This document shows positions 27,249 to 37,122 of a DNA stretch of 64,000 nucleotides, one piece after another. Location of the stretch: positions 1 through 64,000 of the forward strand of contig NZ_JACAXB010000011.1 in NCBI RefSeq assembly GCF_013391415.1, given 5' to 3'. The DNA comes from Aquitalea sp. LB_tupeE (GTDB lineage: Bacteria; Pseudomonadota; Gammaproteobacteria; Burkholderiales; Chromobacteriaceae). The notes below the pieces were generated by a model that did no database searches, was not told the DNA's origin, and worked only from the letters and a program-made list of their open reading frames with translations. The translations under genes were made by a program, and so were the position numbers. The first letter of the stretch is position 1, and each line of letters begins with the position of its first letter.

Positions 27249-28338
27249 ATTTGGCTTGTTGTTGCCGCTGATGCTGGCAGGCCAACGCCCAGCGCACCGG
27301 CTCGGCCACCAGTTCGTCCGGCCAATCCAGCCGCTGTTCCAGCGCAGCCACAATGGCCGGATCATACGGCGCATTGCCCAGCCCCACCGCCAGATTGGAG
27401 AGCCATTTGGCGTAACCGATACGGTAAATCGGGCTGCCGGCCAGCTTATCCTTGAACATGGCCTCACTCCAGCCAAACAATTCCAGCAGGCTGGCTTGAT
27501 CGAGACCATGCCTCACGGCGAAGTCCGGCTCACTGGTATGCACGGCAAAACGGTTCCACGGGCAGGTCAGCTGACAGTCGTCACATCCATAGACACGGTT
27601 GCCAATCATGGAGCGAAATTCCAGCGGAATAGCCGTTTTCAACTCGATGGTGAGATAGGAAATACAACGTCGTGCATCCACTTTATAAGGTTCGGTGATG
27701 GCCTGGGTCGGACAGACATCGATACAGCGGGTACACCGACCGCAGTGTCCTGCTTCGGACAAATCAGCAGGCAGCGGAAGGTCGGTAAACAATTCGCCCA
27801 GAAAATACAGCGAGCCTTGCTCACGGTTTAACAGCAAAGTGTGCTTGCCACGCCAGCCCAGACCGGACTGCGCTGCCAGTGCCACTTCGGCTACCGGCGC
27901 ACTATCGGTAAACACACGATAGCCAAACGGACCGATATGCGCGGCCACTTTGTCCGCCAGCTTCTGTAAGCGTGCCCGCAACACCTTGTGATAATCCCGC
28001 CCCAGCGCATAGCGCGACAGATAGGCCAGATGGCCATCAGCCAGCACATCTTCGCTGGCACTCGCTTCCGCCGGCCAGTAAGGCAGACGGACGCTGACAA
28101 TGGACAGGGTACCGGGCACCAGGTCAGCCGGTTTGACCCGCAGGCTGCCATGGCGAGCCATGTAGTCCATCTGGCCATGGCAGCCTTCATCCAGCCAGGC
28201 CTGTAACTGTGCCTCGGCCTCTGGCGGCAGCTCGGCCTTGCTGATGCGGGCTGCGGCAAAACCCAAATCTTGCGCCCAGGCTTTGATTTGCCCGGCCAAT
28301 TCGGGATAATCCAGTTTTTGATAGGATTTCTCAGTCAT
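27247..28338 (-). CDS. queG: Epoxyqueuosine reductase
   Basis: QueG performs the last step of queuosine formation in tRNA, reducing epoxyqueuosine with a cobalamin cofactor and two 4Fe-4S clusters. The 363-residue protein has the two cysteine clusters CGRCTRCIDVCP (about residues 200-211) and CDDCQLTCPWN (about residues 255-265), plus the family stretch MARHGSLRVKPADLVPG. The start codon abuts the tsaE start in a CATATG sequence, so each gene's promoter must lie within the other's coding region or be very compact. Confidence 0.95.
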   Translation of the reverse strand: MTEKSYQKLDYPELAGQIKAWAQDLGFAAARISKAELPPEAEAQLQAWLDEGCHGQMDYMARHGSLRVKPADLVPGTLSIVSVRLPYWPAEASASEDVLADGHLAYLSRYALGRDYHKVLRARLQKLADKVAAHIGPFGYRVFTDSAPVAEVALAAQSGLGWRGKHTLLLNREQGSLYFLGELFTDLPLPADLSEAGHCGRCTRCIDVCPTQAITEPYKVDARRCISYLTIELKTAIPLEFRSMIGNRVYGCDDCQLTCPWNRFAVHTSEPDFAVRHGLDQASLLELFGWSEAMFKDKLAGSPIYRIGYAKWLSNLAVGLGNAPYDPAIVAALEQRLDWPDELVAEPVRWALACQHQRQQQAK

Positions 28339-28830
28339 ATGGCCATGGATGATACCAGTGTTCGCAGTGGCAACCTGCCCGATGAGTCAGCAACCCTTGC
28401 GCTGGGCGCAAGCATGGCTGCCGTACTGCAGGCAGGGGTGGTCATTTTCCTGCAAGGCGACCTGGGCGCAGGAAAAACCACATTTACCCGTGGCCTGCTG
28501 GCTGGCTTGGCCTATCATGGCAAGGTAAAGAGCCCCACCTACACACTGGTGGAAAGCTACCCGTTTGCCGACTTCACCATCCACCATTTTGACCTGTATC
28601 GTTTTGCTGACCCCGAAGAATGGGATGATGCAGGTTTCCGTGATTACTTCGGCACGGATAGCGTTTGTCTGGTTGAATGGCCGGACAAGGCCCAAGATTT
28701 GCTGCCATCAGCCGACCTGACACTGGAACTTGAAGTCAGCAACACAGGTCGCACGTATCGTTTAACTGCAAGAACAGAAACCGGACAGTCATGCCTGACT
28801 CGACTTTCGACCCCATCCGCCGCCGCCTGA
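28339..28830 (+). CDS. tsaE: tRNA threonylcarbamoyladenosine biosynthesis ATPase TsaE
   Basis: TsaE is the ATPase of the TsaBDE complex that makes t6A in ANN-decoding tRNAs. The 163-residue protein has the P-loop GDLGAGKTT near residues 40-48, [11 protein letters not shown] in the switch I region, HFDLYRF, and VEWPDKA near the end, all family marks. An alternative start six bases downstream is possible. It overlaps amiC by 40 bases, an arrangement seen in many proteobacteria. Confidence 0.93.
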   Translation: MAMDDTSVRSGNLPDESATLALGASMAAVLQAGVVIFLQGDLGAGKTTFTRGLLAGLAYHGKVKSPTYTLVESYPFADFTIHHFDLYRFADPEEWDDAGFRDYFGTDSVCLVEWPDKAQDLLPSADLTLELEVSNTGRTYRLTARTETGQSCLTRLSTPSAAA

Positions 28831-30032
28831 TTGGTGCGGCTGCCGCTACTTTTTTGCTTAGCGTCAGCAAGCTGGGCTTTGCCAGCAATAGCCAGGTGGT
28901 TGCCATCCGCATCTGGCCGGCGTCCAGCTATACCCGCATCACGCTGGAAGCCAGCGATGCCATCAAGTTCAAACAGTTCACCATCAGCAATCCTGACCGG
29001 CTGGTAATTGATCTGGAAGGCGTGCAGCTCAACAGCGTGCTGAAAGACATCAGCAGCCAGATTGCCGATGCCGACCCGTATATCAGGACAGCCCGTGCCG
29101 GGCAATTCAGCCCGGACACTGTCCGCCTGGTTTTGGAACTCAAAACCGATGTCAAACCGCAGGCCTTTACCCTGAATCCGGTGGCCGAATACAAACACCG
29201 CCTGGTGATCGACCTCTACCCTTCCAGCGGCGCGCAAGACGACCCACTGATGGCGCTACTGGACGATTACAACAAGGGCAAGCTGACCGAACCGCCACCG
29301 CAGGTGAAACCAAAGAAAAACGACAGCAATCGCCCCATCGTGGTGATGCTGGACCCTGGCCATGGCGGTGAAGACCCAGGTGCCATTGGCATGAATGGCA
29401 CGCGCGAGAAAGACATCGTGTTGCGTATCGGCAAACAGTTGAAACGCATGATTGATGCCGAACGCAATATGAAGGCGTTCATGACCCGGGAAGAAGACAT
29501 TTTCATCCCGCTGGGTGTGCGCGTAGCCAAGGCGCGCAAGCTGAATGCCGACCTGTTCATTTCCATCCATGCAGATGCAGCCCCCAACCGCAGCGCACGC
29601 GGATCTTCGGTGTTTGCCTTGTCAGAAAAAGGGGCTTCAAGCGCCTTTGCCAAGACCATGGCCCAGTCGGAAAACAGCTCCGACCTGATTGGCGGCGTGA
29701 AAATAGCCAGCAAGGATAAATTCCTGGCGCACACCTTGCTGGACCTGACCCAGACCGCCACCATCAATGACAGCCTGAAACTGGGCAAGATCATGCTGGG
29801 CAAGGTGGGCGGCCTGAACAAACTGCACAGTTCCCAGGTTGAACAAGCCGGCTTTGCTGTTCTCAAGGCACCGGACATCCCGTCCATTCTGGTAGAAACT
29901 GCCTTCATCAGTAATCCGGAAGAAGAGCAACGCCTGCTGGACAGCGACTTCCAGCAACAAATGGCAGGCTCCATCCTCAGTGGCGTAAAAACCTATTTCA
30001 CCCAGGGTGCTGCGCTGGCAGCACGAGCCTGA
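28791..30032 (+). CDS. amiC: N-acetylmuramoyl-L-alanine amidase
   Basis: AmiC splits septal peptidoglycan during daughter-cell separation. The 413-residue protein has a twin-arginine type signal ([15 protein letters not shown], residues 10-24), an AMIN targeting domain of about residues 35-140, a linker, and a zinc-dependent Amidase_3 domain. That domain has [16 protein letters not shown] near residue 185, SIHADAAPN, and [13 protein letters not shown] near the end. Periplasmic location and Tat export are inferred from the signal, as in E. coli AmiC. The start overlaps tsaE. Confidence 0.93.
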   Translation: MPDSTFDPIRRRLIGAAAATFLLSVSKLGFASNSQVVAIRIWPASSYTRITLEASDAIKFKQFTISNPDRLVIDLEGVQLNSVLKDISSQIADADPYIRTARAGQFSPDTVRLVLELKTDVKPQAFTLNPVAEYKHRLVIDLYPSSGAQDDPLMALLDDYNKGKLTEPPPQVKPKKNDSNRPIVVMLDPGHGGEDPGAIGMNGTREKDIVLRIGKQLKRMIDAERNMKAFMTREEDIFIPLGVRVAKARKLNADLFISIHADAAPNRSARGSSVFALSEKGASSAFAKTMAQSENSSDLIGGVKIASKDKFLAHTLLDLTQTATINDSLKLGKIMLGKVGGLNKLHSSQVEQAGFAVLKAPDIPSILVETAFISNPEEEQRLLDSDFQQQMAGSILSGVKTYFTQGAALAARA

Positions 30033-30048
30033 AGCAGCAACAGGACGC

Positions 30049-30076
30049 AAAAAAGCCCGCAAGCGCGGGCTTTTTT
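30049..30076. terminator. Bidirectional terminator between amiC and yacG
   Basis: AAAAAAGCCCGC and GCGGGCTTTTTT pair around an AAGC loop, with T runs on both strands, between two convergent genes. Confidence 0.9.
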
Positions 30077-30086
30077 CTTGAATGGA

Positions 30087-30284
30087 TCAGCGGTAGCGCG
30101 CCGGATCAATCTCGCTATCCGGGCTTTCCTCTACCGCAGGCACACGGTAGGTCTCGTTGGCCCACTCACCCAGATCAATCATCTTGCAGCGCTCGCTACA
30201 AAAGGGACGATACTGGCTGGCGGGCTCCCAGCGCACAGCGGAGCCGCAAGTGGGACAGGACACAATACGAACAGCTTGGGACAT
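30087..30284 (-). CDS. yacG: DNA gyrase inhibitor YacG, zinc-binding
   Basis: This 65-residue protein has the four-cysteine zinc motif CPTCG (residues 10-14) and [14 protein letters not shown] (residues 28-41), which define YacG. The E. coli homologue binds gyrase B and blocks its DNA binding. The gene begins four bases after zapD ends, as in many proteobacteria. The acidic tail is less conserved. Confidence 0.95.
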   Translation of the reverse strand: MSQAVRIVSCPTCGSAVRWEPASQYRPFCSERCKMIDLGEWANETYRVPAVEESPDSEIDPARYR

Positions 30285-30288
30285 AAGG

Positions 30289-31047
30289 CTAGAACTTGCA
30301 GTTGGTCAAAGTGAATTCAACATCCGACTCGGTCTGGCGCGGACGGCTCTCACCGGTGACTGCGCTGACAAAACGGACATTGATGGCATATTTATTGGCC
30401 GAGAGTTCCGGCAGCACGTTCAGGGCCGGATCATAGGCAATACGGATCATCTGCACCACCTTGCCTCCAGACATCTGCTGGAACGCACCATTACGGGCGA
30501 CATAATGATGTGTCTTGCCGCTATCGCGCAGCAGATGCAACAAAATGCGGGCCGCTTCTGCCGTGGGCATCAGGGGGGCAGCCCAGCGACGCATGTCACG
30601 GCGTCGCTCTTCAGCTGGCTTCTGTTGCCACAGGTAGTAGGATGGTAGATCGAACTGGCAAGTCCCGCCGGGGATTCCTGCACGCTGTTTGATGGCCATC
30701 AGCCATTCGTTTTCGCGCAGATGCTGGCCGAATTTGCCGGTAATGCCATGCAGCTTTCCGGCGGCCAGTTCAATCTCATCCAGCACCTTGTCCAGGCTGT
30801 CTTCAGCCACATTCGGATTCTCGCGCAGCGCTTCGAGCACCTGCTTCTGACGCTCAAGTTCTTGCAGTAAATCGGCTTTCAGGTCGGCACGAGATGCGGT
30901 CTCCAGCAACTCGAACAACACCAGCAACGCCGCATGGTGGTCCATTGCATGGTCTTTGCCCAGAAAATAGGCCAGCCGATCATACAACTGCTCCAGACGC
31001 AGCAATGTGCGGGTTCGCTCGGTGACAGGAAACTCGAAACTGATCAC
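30289..31047 (-). CDS. zapD: Cell division protein ZapD
   Basis: ZapD (YacF, DUF1342) binds the FtsZ C-terminus and bundles FtsZ filaments. The 252-residue protein begins [25 protein letters not shown]. It is mainly helical at the N-terminus and has the typical C-terminal stretch [25 protein letters not shown]. The start codon is GTG with a weak ribosome site. It lies between coaE (39 bases upstream) and yacG, the usual order. Confidence 0.93.
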   Translation of the reverse strand: MISFEFPVTERTRTLLRLEQLYDRLAYFLGKDHAMDHHAALLVLFELLETASRADLKADLLQELERQKQVLEALRENPNVAEDSLDKVLDEIELAAGKLHGITGKFGQHLRENEWLMAIKQRAGIPGGTCQFDLPSYYLWQQKPAEERRRDMRRWAAPLMPTAEAARILLHLLRDSGKTHHYVARNGAFQQMSGGKVVQMIRIAYDPALNVLPELSANKYAINVRFVSAVTGESRPRQTESDVEFTLTNCKF

Positions 31048-31086
31048 AAGACGTCTGCCCTTCTTGGTGGCTTGGAAAATGCCTTG

Positions 31087-31698
31087 TCACGCGCCGTGGG
31101 CAAGGTTTGCAAGATAATACTGGTGTTTGGCCTCGACTTGAAGCTGTAATGCTGCAAGTGTGCCGCCATTATCAATGACATCATCGGCCAGTGCCAGTCT
31201 TTGGGCGCGGCTCATTTGCGCCGCCATGATGGCGCGCACTGCTTCTGCGGTCAAACCACTGCGTGCCTGCACACGCTGCAACTGTAAATCCTCGTCACAG
31301 TCCACCAGCAGAGTGCGCTGCACCAATGCCCGGTATTCCGGGCTTTCAAACAGCAGGGGTACCACCAATACGGCATATGGTGCTGTTGAATTTGCCAGCT
31401 GTTGCACGCTCTGCTCCATGATCAGCGGGTGCAGGATGCTCTCCAGGCGCTGACGGCTCGACGGATTGGCAAACACCAATTCGCGCATTCGCTTTCTGTC
31501 CATGGCACCGCTGACATCCAGTACAGCATCACCAAAAGCGGCCACAATCTGTGCCATCGCTTTGCCAGCAGCGGCAGTCAGCTGATGGGCGATCACATCG
31601 GTATCCACAACATCCACCCCCAGCGCAGCAAAATGGCTAGCGGCTGCACTCTTGCCCGAACCAATTCCACCGGTCAGGCCAACGACCTTAATGGACAT
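31087..31698 (-). CDS. coaE: Dephospho-CoA kinase
   Basis: CoaE phosphorylates dephospho-CoA in the last step of coenzyme A synthesis. The protein of about 203 residues has the P-loop GGIGSGKS (residues 10-17) and DTDVIAHQLT, HPLIMEQ and VVPLLFE segments typical of the family. The ATG at 31698 gives the standard N-terminus MSIKVVGLTG and overlaps the end of pilD by 11 bases, so the genes are translationally linked. Confidence 0.95.
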   Translation of the reverse strand: MSIKVVGLTGGIGSGKSAAASHFAALGVDVVDTDVIAHQLTAAAGKAMAQIVAAFGDAVLDVSGAMDRKRMRELVFANPSSRQRLESILHPLIMEQSVQQLANSTAPYAVLVVPLLFESPEYRALVQRTLLVDCDEDLQLQRVQARSGLTAEAVRAIMAAQMSRAQRLALADDVIDNGGTLAALQLQVEAKHQYYLANLAHGA

Positions 31699-32557
31699 AG
31701 CTACCCAGGTACCAACTGACGATTTGCTTGCCCCATAGCAGTGCAATCCACCCGGCAGCAGCCAGATAAGGACCAAACGGCAAGGCCTGGCCGCGGCCGA
31801 TACGCGACAACATCATCAGGACAATGCCAACCACCGCCCCCACCAGGGAGGAAAGCAAAATAATCAGAGGCAACATGCTCCAACCCAGCCAGGCGCCGAA
31901 AGCTGCCAGCAACTTGAAGTCACCATAGCCCATGCCTTCCTTGCCAGTACATAACTTGAAAAGCCAGTAAACCAGCCATAGGCTCAGATAACCGGCAACT
32001 GCCCCGATGACCGCATCCTCAAGCGCAACCGCTCCGGTATACAGATTGAATAGCAAACCGCCCCACACCAAGGGCAAGGTCAAGTCATCAGGCAACAACT
32101 GAGTGTCTGCATCAATGAAGGTCAATGCGACGAGTACCGCCGTCAGCAGCAAATAACCCAGCATGGGCGCACCCCAGCCAAAGCGCCATGCCACGACAGC
32201 AAATAACAGTCCGGTGAGCAACTCTACTGCTGGATAGCGCCAGCTGATTCCGGTGCCACAGTGCGCGCAGCGGCCGCGCAGCAAGGCATAACTCAGCAAG
32301 GGAATGTTTTGCCAAGCCTGTACGGCCTGCTTGCACTCAGGGCAATGTGATGCCGGCACCAGCAGATTGTATCGTGCTGCTTCCTGCATATCCCGACCGA
32401 GATATCGATCGCATTCGCGCTGCCAGCCACGCTCCAGCATGACCGGCAAACGATGAATGACTACATTCAGAAAACTGCCGACCAACAAGCCCAGCAACAA
32501 CGCCATCACCACCAGCAAGCCAGCATTTGCTGACAGCAGACTTCCGATTTCCCCCAT
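31688..32557 (-). CDS. pilD: Prepilin leader peptidase/N-methyltransferase
   Basis: PilD cleaves and N-methylates type IV prepilins at the inner membrane. The 289-residue protein has about eight membrane segments, the zinc tetracysteine loop CPECK...CAHCG (about residues 70-100), and the two catalytic aspartate motifs FIDADTQLLPD and GYGDFKLLAAFG. The normal bifunctional form is therefore intact. It begins two bases after pilC ends and overlaps coaE. Confidence 0.96.
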   Translation of the reverse strand: MGEIGSLLSANAGLLVVMALLLGLLVGSFLNVVIHRLPVMLERGWQRECDRYLGRDMQEAARYNLLVPASHCPECKQAVQAWQNIPLLSYALLRGRCAHCGTGISWRYPAVELLTGLLFAVVAWRFGWGAPMLGYLLLTAVLVALTFIDADTQLLPDDLTLPLVWGGLLFNLYTGAVALEDAVIGAVAGYLSLWLVYWLFKLCTGKEGMGYGDFKLLAAFGAWLGWSMLPLIILLSSLVGAVVGIVLMMLSRIGRGQALPFGPYLAAAGWIALLWGKQIVSWYLGSYVH

Positions 32558-32559
32558 GC

Positions 32560-33780
32560 TTAACCCACCACCTGACCCATTTTGAAAATCGGCATGTACA
32601 TGGCGATGACCAGACCGCCAATCAGCACACCGAGAATCACCATGATGGCTGGCTCCAGCAAGCTGGAAAGCGAAGCAACGGCGTTATCCACTTCTTCTTC
32701 ATAAAAGTCGGCAATCTTGTCCAGCATTTGGTCGAGTGAACCGGACTCCTCACCGATAGACGTCATTTGCAGCACCATATTGGGAAACAACCCGGTGCGC
32801 TGCATGGAATAGCTCAGGCTGGAACCTGCACTGACATCATTTTGAATCAGTTTTGTCGCCTCGCTATACACCTGATTACCTGATGCACCGCCAACAGAAT
32901 CCAGTGCCTCGACCAAGGGAACACCGGCAGCAAACAGGGTAGACAAAGTGCGTGACCATCGGGCAATGGTAGCCTTGCGAATGATGTCTCCGATGACGGG
33001 CAGTTTCAGCAGGATGCGGTCAAATTGCTCCTGCAGCTTGGGCGTGCGCTTGAATGCGTAGAAAAAGGCAAAGATTGCACCAAATATGCTACCGAATATC
33101 AGCCACCACCAATGTACGAAGAAGTCGGACAACCAGATGACAATCAGTGTTGGGGCAGGCAAATCCGCTCCAAAACTGGAGAACAGATCCTTGAATGCCG
33201 GGATAACGTAAATCATGATTACGGCAGTAATGATGAAGGCAGTTGCCACAATGGCGGTGGGGTAGATCATGGCAGACTTGATCTTGCCCTTGATCGCCAT
33301 CACCTTTTCCTTGTAGGTCGCCAGCTTGTCCAGCAAGGAGTCGAGTACACCACCCGTTTCACCAGCTGCAATCAAATTGCAAAACAGCTTGTCAAAATAC
33401 AATGGCCGCTTGCGAAAAGCTTCGGCCAGCGACAAACCGGTTTCTACATCGGCACGAACTTCCAGCAACATTTTGGTGACCGCAGGGTTACCATGACCTT
33501 TGGCGGCAATATCAAATGCCTGCAGCAAGGGCACCCCGGCCCGCATCATGGTGGAAAGCTGACGGGTAAACAAAGTGATGTCTTTTTCGGTAATCTTGCG
33601 ACCGAAACCACTACGACGGCGTTTAACCTTGACGACATTAATGCCCTGCCGGCGCAGCTGGGTCTTGGCGACGGCCTCCGTTTCGGCACGCAACTCGCCA
33701 CGCACCACCTTTCCTGCGCGATCCTTGCCTTCCCATTCCCAGATAAAACCCGGGTTTACCTTTTTCGCCACGGTTGCCAT
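32560..33780 (-). CDS. pilC: Type IV pilus inner-membrane platform protein
   Basis: The 406-residue protein has two T2SSF domains separated by membrane segments. The first has FTRQLSTMMRAGVPLLQAFDI around residue 75, and the second has WSRTLSTLFAAGVPLVEALDSVGG around residue 275. It ends in a membrane helix, LEPAIMVILGVLIGGLVIAMYMPIF. It forms the platform that PilB turns to build the pilus (PilG in Neisseria naming). It sits directly between pilB and pilD. Confidence 0.96.
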   Translation of the reverse strand: MATVAKKVNPGFIWEWEGKDRAGKVVRGELRAETEAVAKTQLRRQGINVVKVKRRRSGFGRKITEKDITLFTRQLSTMMRAGVPLLQAFDIAAKGHGNPAVTKMLLEVRADVETGLSLAEAFRKRPLYFDKLFCNLIAAGETGGVLDSLLDKLATYKEKVMAIKGKIKSAMIYPTAIVATAFIITAVIMIYVIPAFKDLFSSFGADLPAPTLIVIWLSDFFVHWWWLIFGSIFGAIFAFFYAFKRTPKLQEQFDRILLKLPVIGDIIRKATIARWSRTLSTLFAAGVPLVEALDSVGGASGNQVYSEATKLIQNDVSAGSSLSYSMQRTGLFPNMVLQMTSIGEESGSLDQMLDKIADFYEEEVDNAVASLSSLLEPAIMVILGVLIGGLVIAMYMPIFKMGQVVG

Positions 33781-33797
33781 GGTTTTCTTTCTTATAC

Positions 33798-35510
33798 CTA
33801 ATCGTTGGTCACAGCCTCGATCTCGGCCAGCGAGGTCAGCCCACGCTTCACCTTCATCAAGCCGGCATGCCGCAAATCAATCATGCCCTCTTGCAAGGCA
33901 AGGTCGCTGATATCAATGGCAGTACCATTCTGCATGATCAGACGGGTCATGGCATCACTGATGGGCATGACCTCATAAATACCGGTACGTCCTTTATAGC
34001 CCGAGCCACGGCATTCGTCGCAGCCAACCGGACCGTATGGTTTCCAGCTGCCATCTAGTTCCTCCGGGCGGAAACCCGCCCGCAGCAATGCCGGTTCAGG
34101 AATATCTATTGGTGCCTTGCAGTGGTTGCACAAGCGCCTGGCCAGACGCTGGGCCATGATCAACAGTACCGAGCTGGCTACGTTGAATGGTGCCACACCC
34201 ATATTCAGCAAACGGGTCAAGGTGGCTGGCGCATTATTGGTATGCAAGGTGGAAAACACCATATGACCGGTCTGCGCCGCCTTGATGGAGATGTCTGCCG
34301 TTTCGAAATCACGAATTTCACCCACCATGATGACGTCCGGATCCTGCCGGAGAAACGCTTTCAAAGCCGATGAGAAGGTAAGACCGGCCTTTTCGTTAAC
34401 ATTCACCTGGTTAATACCAGGCAAGTTGATTTCCACCGGATCTTCGGCCGTTGAAATATTGATATCCGGCTTGTTCAGAATATTAAGGCAAGTGTATAGC
34501 GAAACCGTCTTACCACTACCGGTAGGCCCGGTTACCAGCACCATACCGTATGGACGTGCGATAGCCTCGAGCAGCATTTTCTTCTGCTCCGGCTCAAAAC
34601 CCAGCTGTTCGATATCCAGCGATGCGGCAGAAGCATCCAGAATACGCATCACGATCTTCTCGCCAAACAGGGTTGGCAAGGTGCTGACACGAAAATCAAT
34701 TGAATGTGTCTTGGACAACACCAGCTTCAAACGGCCATCTTGTGGTACGCGCTTCTCGGAAATATCCAAGCGCGATATCACCTTGATGCGGGATGCTATT
34801 TTTTCTTTTAGCAGCAAAGGGGGCTGCGCAATCTCTTTCAGCTGGCCATCTACGCGATAGCGGATGCGGTAAAACTTTTCATAAGGCTCAAAATGGACAT
34901 CGGATGCTCCACCGTTAATGGCATCCAGCAGAACCTTGTGAATGAATTTGACGACAGGGGCATCATCTACATCAGGCTGATTAGTTTCACTATGCGGCGT
35001 CGGCTCATCCGGATCAACGAACTCCAAATCACCAAACTCTTCGTTTTCCAACGCTTTGATGGCCGCCGTAGCATCTTCGGTGTACTTTCCAATCACTTTG
35101 GAAAGCTTGTCATCCTCAACTACCACGACTTCAACCGTCAGCCCGGTCTTGAAAGTAATCGCGTGAAATGCGGATGTCTGAGTCGGGTCGGACGTACCAA
35201 TAAACAATTTATTGCCACGCTTGAACAAAGGAACCAGACGACGACTGCCAATCAGCTCATCGTCAACCAACCCCTTGGGCAGTTGAACGGGGTCGATGGC
35301 ACTCATATCCAGCAAGGGGTAACCAAACACCCCCGATGCAAACGTGGCAACTTCCACTGCGGACATCTTCTTGCTGGCAATCAGTTGCTCAACAAAACTG
35401 ATGCCAGATGCCTGCGCCTGACGCTGGATCGCCTCTGCATCCTGCAATAGCAATGCATTGTTCTGAACCAGCGCTCTTCCCAGACCAGATATCCCAGCAG
35501 AAGCTTCCAT
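33798..35510 (-). CDS. pilB: Type IV pilus extension ATPase
   Basis: PilB powers pilus assembly. The 570-residue protein has an N-terminal MshEN-type domain, the Walker A motif GPTGSGKTVSLYTCLN near residue 330, the Asp box IMVGEIRDFETADI, the His box GHMVFSTLHTNNAP, and a zinc four-cysteine loop (CNHC...CDECRG). It is called PilF in Neisseria. A TATAAT-like -10 box lies at 35562-35567 upstream, though a good -35 is missing. It heads the pilB-pilC-pilD-coaE-zapD-yacG run. Confidence 0.96.
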   Translation of the reverse strand: MEASAGISGLGRALVQNNALLLQDAEAIQRQAQASGISFVEQLIASKKMSAVEVATFASGVFGYPLLDMSAIDPVQLPKGLVDDELIGSRRLVPLFKRGNKLFIGTSDPTQTSAFHAITFKTGLTVEVVVVEDDKLSKVIGKYTEDATAAIKALENEEFGDLEFVDPDEPTPHSETNQPDVDDAPVVKFIHKVLLDAINGGASDVHFEPYEKFYRIRYRVDGQLKEIAQPPLLLKEKIASRIKVISRLDISEKRVPQDGRLKLVLSKTHSIDFRVSTLPTLFGEKIVMRILDASAASLDIEQLGFEPEQKKMLLEAIARPYGMVLVTGPTGSGKTVSLYTCLNILNKPDINISTAEDPVEINLPGINQVNVNEKAGLTFSSALKAFLRQDPDVIMVGEIRDFETADISIKAAQTGHMVFSTLHTNNAPATLTRLLNMGVAPFNVASSVLLIMAQRLARRLCNHCKAPIDIPEPALLRAGFRPEELDGSWKPYGPVGCDECRGSGYKGRTGIYEVMPISDAMTRLIMQNGTAIDISDLALQEGMIDLRHAGLMKVKRGLTSLAEIEAVTND

Positions 35511-35640
35511 AACTCCCCTTCGCGACTAGACGCTACCAATCAAGCCATATGGCATGCTGGCATTATATGCGTTGCACGGGCAAAGTGGCAGGCCCCCTGG
35601 TCCGACCCGCTCACTATCCCGCCACTCCAGCAGAATAATG

Positions 35641-35668
35641 CAAAAAGGACTGCCGAAGCAGTCCTTTT
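35641..35668 (-). terminator. Terminator of the porin gene
   Basis: On the minus strand GGACTGC and GCAGTCC close a stable TTCG tetraloop, followed by TTTTTG. It lies about 26 bases after the porin stop codon. Confidence 0.9.
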
Positions 35669-35694
35669 CTTAAGTTTAACTCTCTAAACGAGAA

Positions 35695-36783
35695 TTAGAA
35701 CTTGTGCTGAACGCCAACAGCAACAGTGTGCTCGTTGGAGTACTTGTTATCGCTGGAATCACGATAGGTGTTTTGAACGTAGCCGTAGGAAGCGTAAGCA
35801 GTGGTACGCTTGCTCAGAGCATAGTCAGCACCCAGAACGTACTGGTTCAGGTGACCCTTGATATCGGAACCACCTTCAACCGAAGCACCCCATACGCGAC
35901 CGTAGGAGAATTTCGGAGTGATTGCACCGATGGTGTAACCCAAGGTCAGACCAGCTTCTTTATGGGTAACAGCCGCAGAACCAACAGTGGTGGCACCAGC
36001 GAAGTTATTAGCAACAACGTCAGAAGACGCACCCAGCTTGGAATGGCCATAGTAAGCCGCAGCCAGGATGTTGTTGGCATTATAGCCACCTTCCAAACGC
36101 CAGTAGTTAGATGCCTTGTCAGTTGCAATAGCATTGGCGGTGCGAACGTAACCAAAAGTACCGAAGTAGCCAGAGTTGGTATAAGTTGCACCAACACTCC
36201 ACTCGTTCTTCTTGTTGTTTACGTTGGTTTCATCAACACCATACTGAACGGCGCCGCTAAGACCTGCAACGAACTCGGGGATGTCGTAACGAACCGAGTT
36301 AGCGTAACGATTGTCCAGTTGGTTGATCGAGCTGTAGGACTGACCGTTAACACCTTGGTTGCCATAAATCCATGCATCCGGGGCACCAGCGTCGGAGTTC
36401 AGGAACGAGCTCAGCTTACCCAAACGAACTTTACCGAAAGCACCTTGCAGACCAACGAAAGAGTCGCGGCTTGCAAAGGTGTTGCTGTAGCCGTTACCGG
36501 AAGAGGAACCAGTGGTGCCGTCGATGTTCAGGCCTTGTTCAACTTGCCAGATAGCTTTCAGGCCGTTGCCCAGGTCTTCGTTACCCTTGAAACCGATCAG
36601 GGAACCGGTATCGTCAACACGGGTAATCGACTTCAGCTTGCCAGTGTTGTTGGCAGCGGAGTTCGCACCATAGGTCTTGCTGCTTTCCACGTCGGCTTCG
36701 ATAGTGCCGTAAATGGTTACATCAGCCATTGCGTGAGCTACCGGCAGAGCGGCCAGAGCCAGGGCGATCAGCTTCTTGTTCAT
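35695..36783 (-). CDS. Gram-negative outer-membrane porin
   Basis: The 362-residue protein has a signal peptide of about 20 residues ending AHAMA, then DVTIYGTIEADVE, the first strand of the neisserial and betaproteobacterial porin family (Gram_neg_porin, 16-stranded trimeric barrel). It contains LGSFLNSD-like loop 3 elements (KVRLGKLSSFLNSD) and ends in phenylalanine (VGVQHKF), the outer-membrane insertion signal. The ion preference cannot be told from sequence. It is monocistronic with a clear promoter, a roughly 100-base leader and a strong terminator, which suggests high expression. Confidence 0.93.
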   Translation of the reverse strand: MNKKLIALALAALPVAHAMADVTIYGTIEADVESSKTYGANSAANNTGKLKSITRVDDTGSLIGFKGNEDLGNGLKAIWQVEQGLNIDGTTGSSSGNGYSNTFASRDSFVGLQGAFGKVRLGKLSSFLNSDAGAPDAWIYGNQGVNGQSYSSINQLDNRYANSVRYDIPEFVAGLSGAVQYGVDETNVNNKKNEWSVGATYTNSGYFGTFGYVRTANAIATDKASNYWRLEGGYNANNILAAAYYGHSKLGASSDVVANNFAGATTVGSAAVTHKEAGLTLGYTIGAITPKFSYGRVWGASVEGGSDIKGHLNQYVLGADYALSKRTTAYASYGYVQNTYRDSSDNKYSNEHTVAVGVQHKF

Positions 36784-37122
36784 CGCTAATTCCTTTCGAA
36801 GTCAGTTAATGTAGTCCTGTTAGATTGCCTTACCAGCGCAGGGCACCCGGACATTTTTTCACCGCCGATTGATCGGCTGGTTGCTGGCTGAAATATAAAA
36901 CGCCCGTTGCAAAAATACAAAACATCGCAGCAAATACGTGGCGACGGTCTAACACCCACAGCCGACACACAAACATCAACACATTGTTTTTATTGATTAT
37001 TTTAAAAAAACAACCCTGAGAAACGGTTAAACCAAAAAAACAACAACCCCTGCAAAGTGTTGCAAAAATGCTAATAATGGACTGTTTTTGCCCACCCTCA
37101 CATCACCTGACAACGCCCCATC
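36784..37122. other. Divergent intergenic region, porin to phrB
   Basis: These 339 bases hold the porin leader and promoter on one side and an AT-rich segment with A and T tracts (36981-37075) on the other. A small stem (GCCGAT with ATCGGC, 36863-36877) lies in the porin leader. I see no coding sequence and no clear phrB promoter. Confidence 0.6.
36892..36920 (-). promoter_or_regulatory. Candidate sigma-70 promoter of the porin gene
   Basis: TTGTAT (36915-36920) and TATATT (36892-36897) are spaced by exactly 17 bases on the minus strand. Transcription would start near 36885, giving a leader of about 100 bases. Confidence 0.6.
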
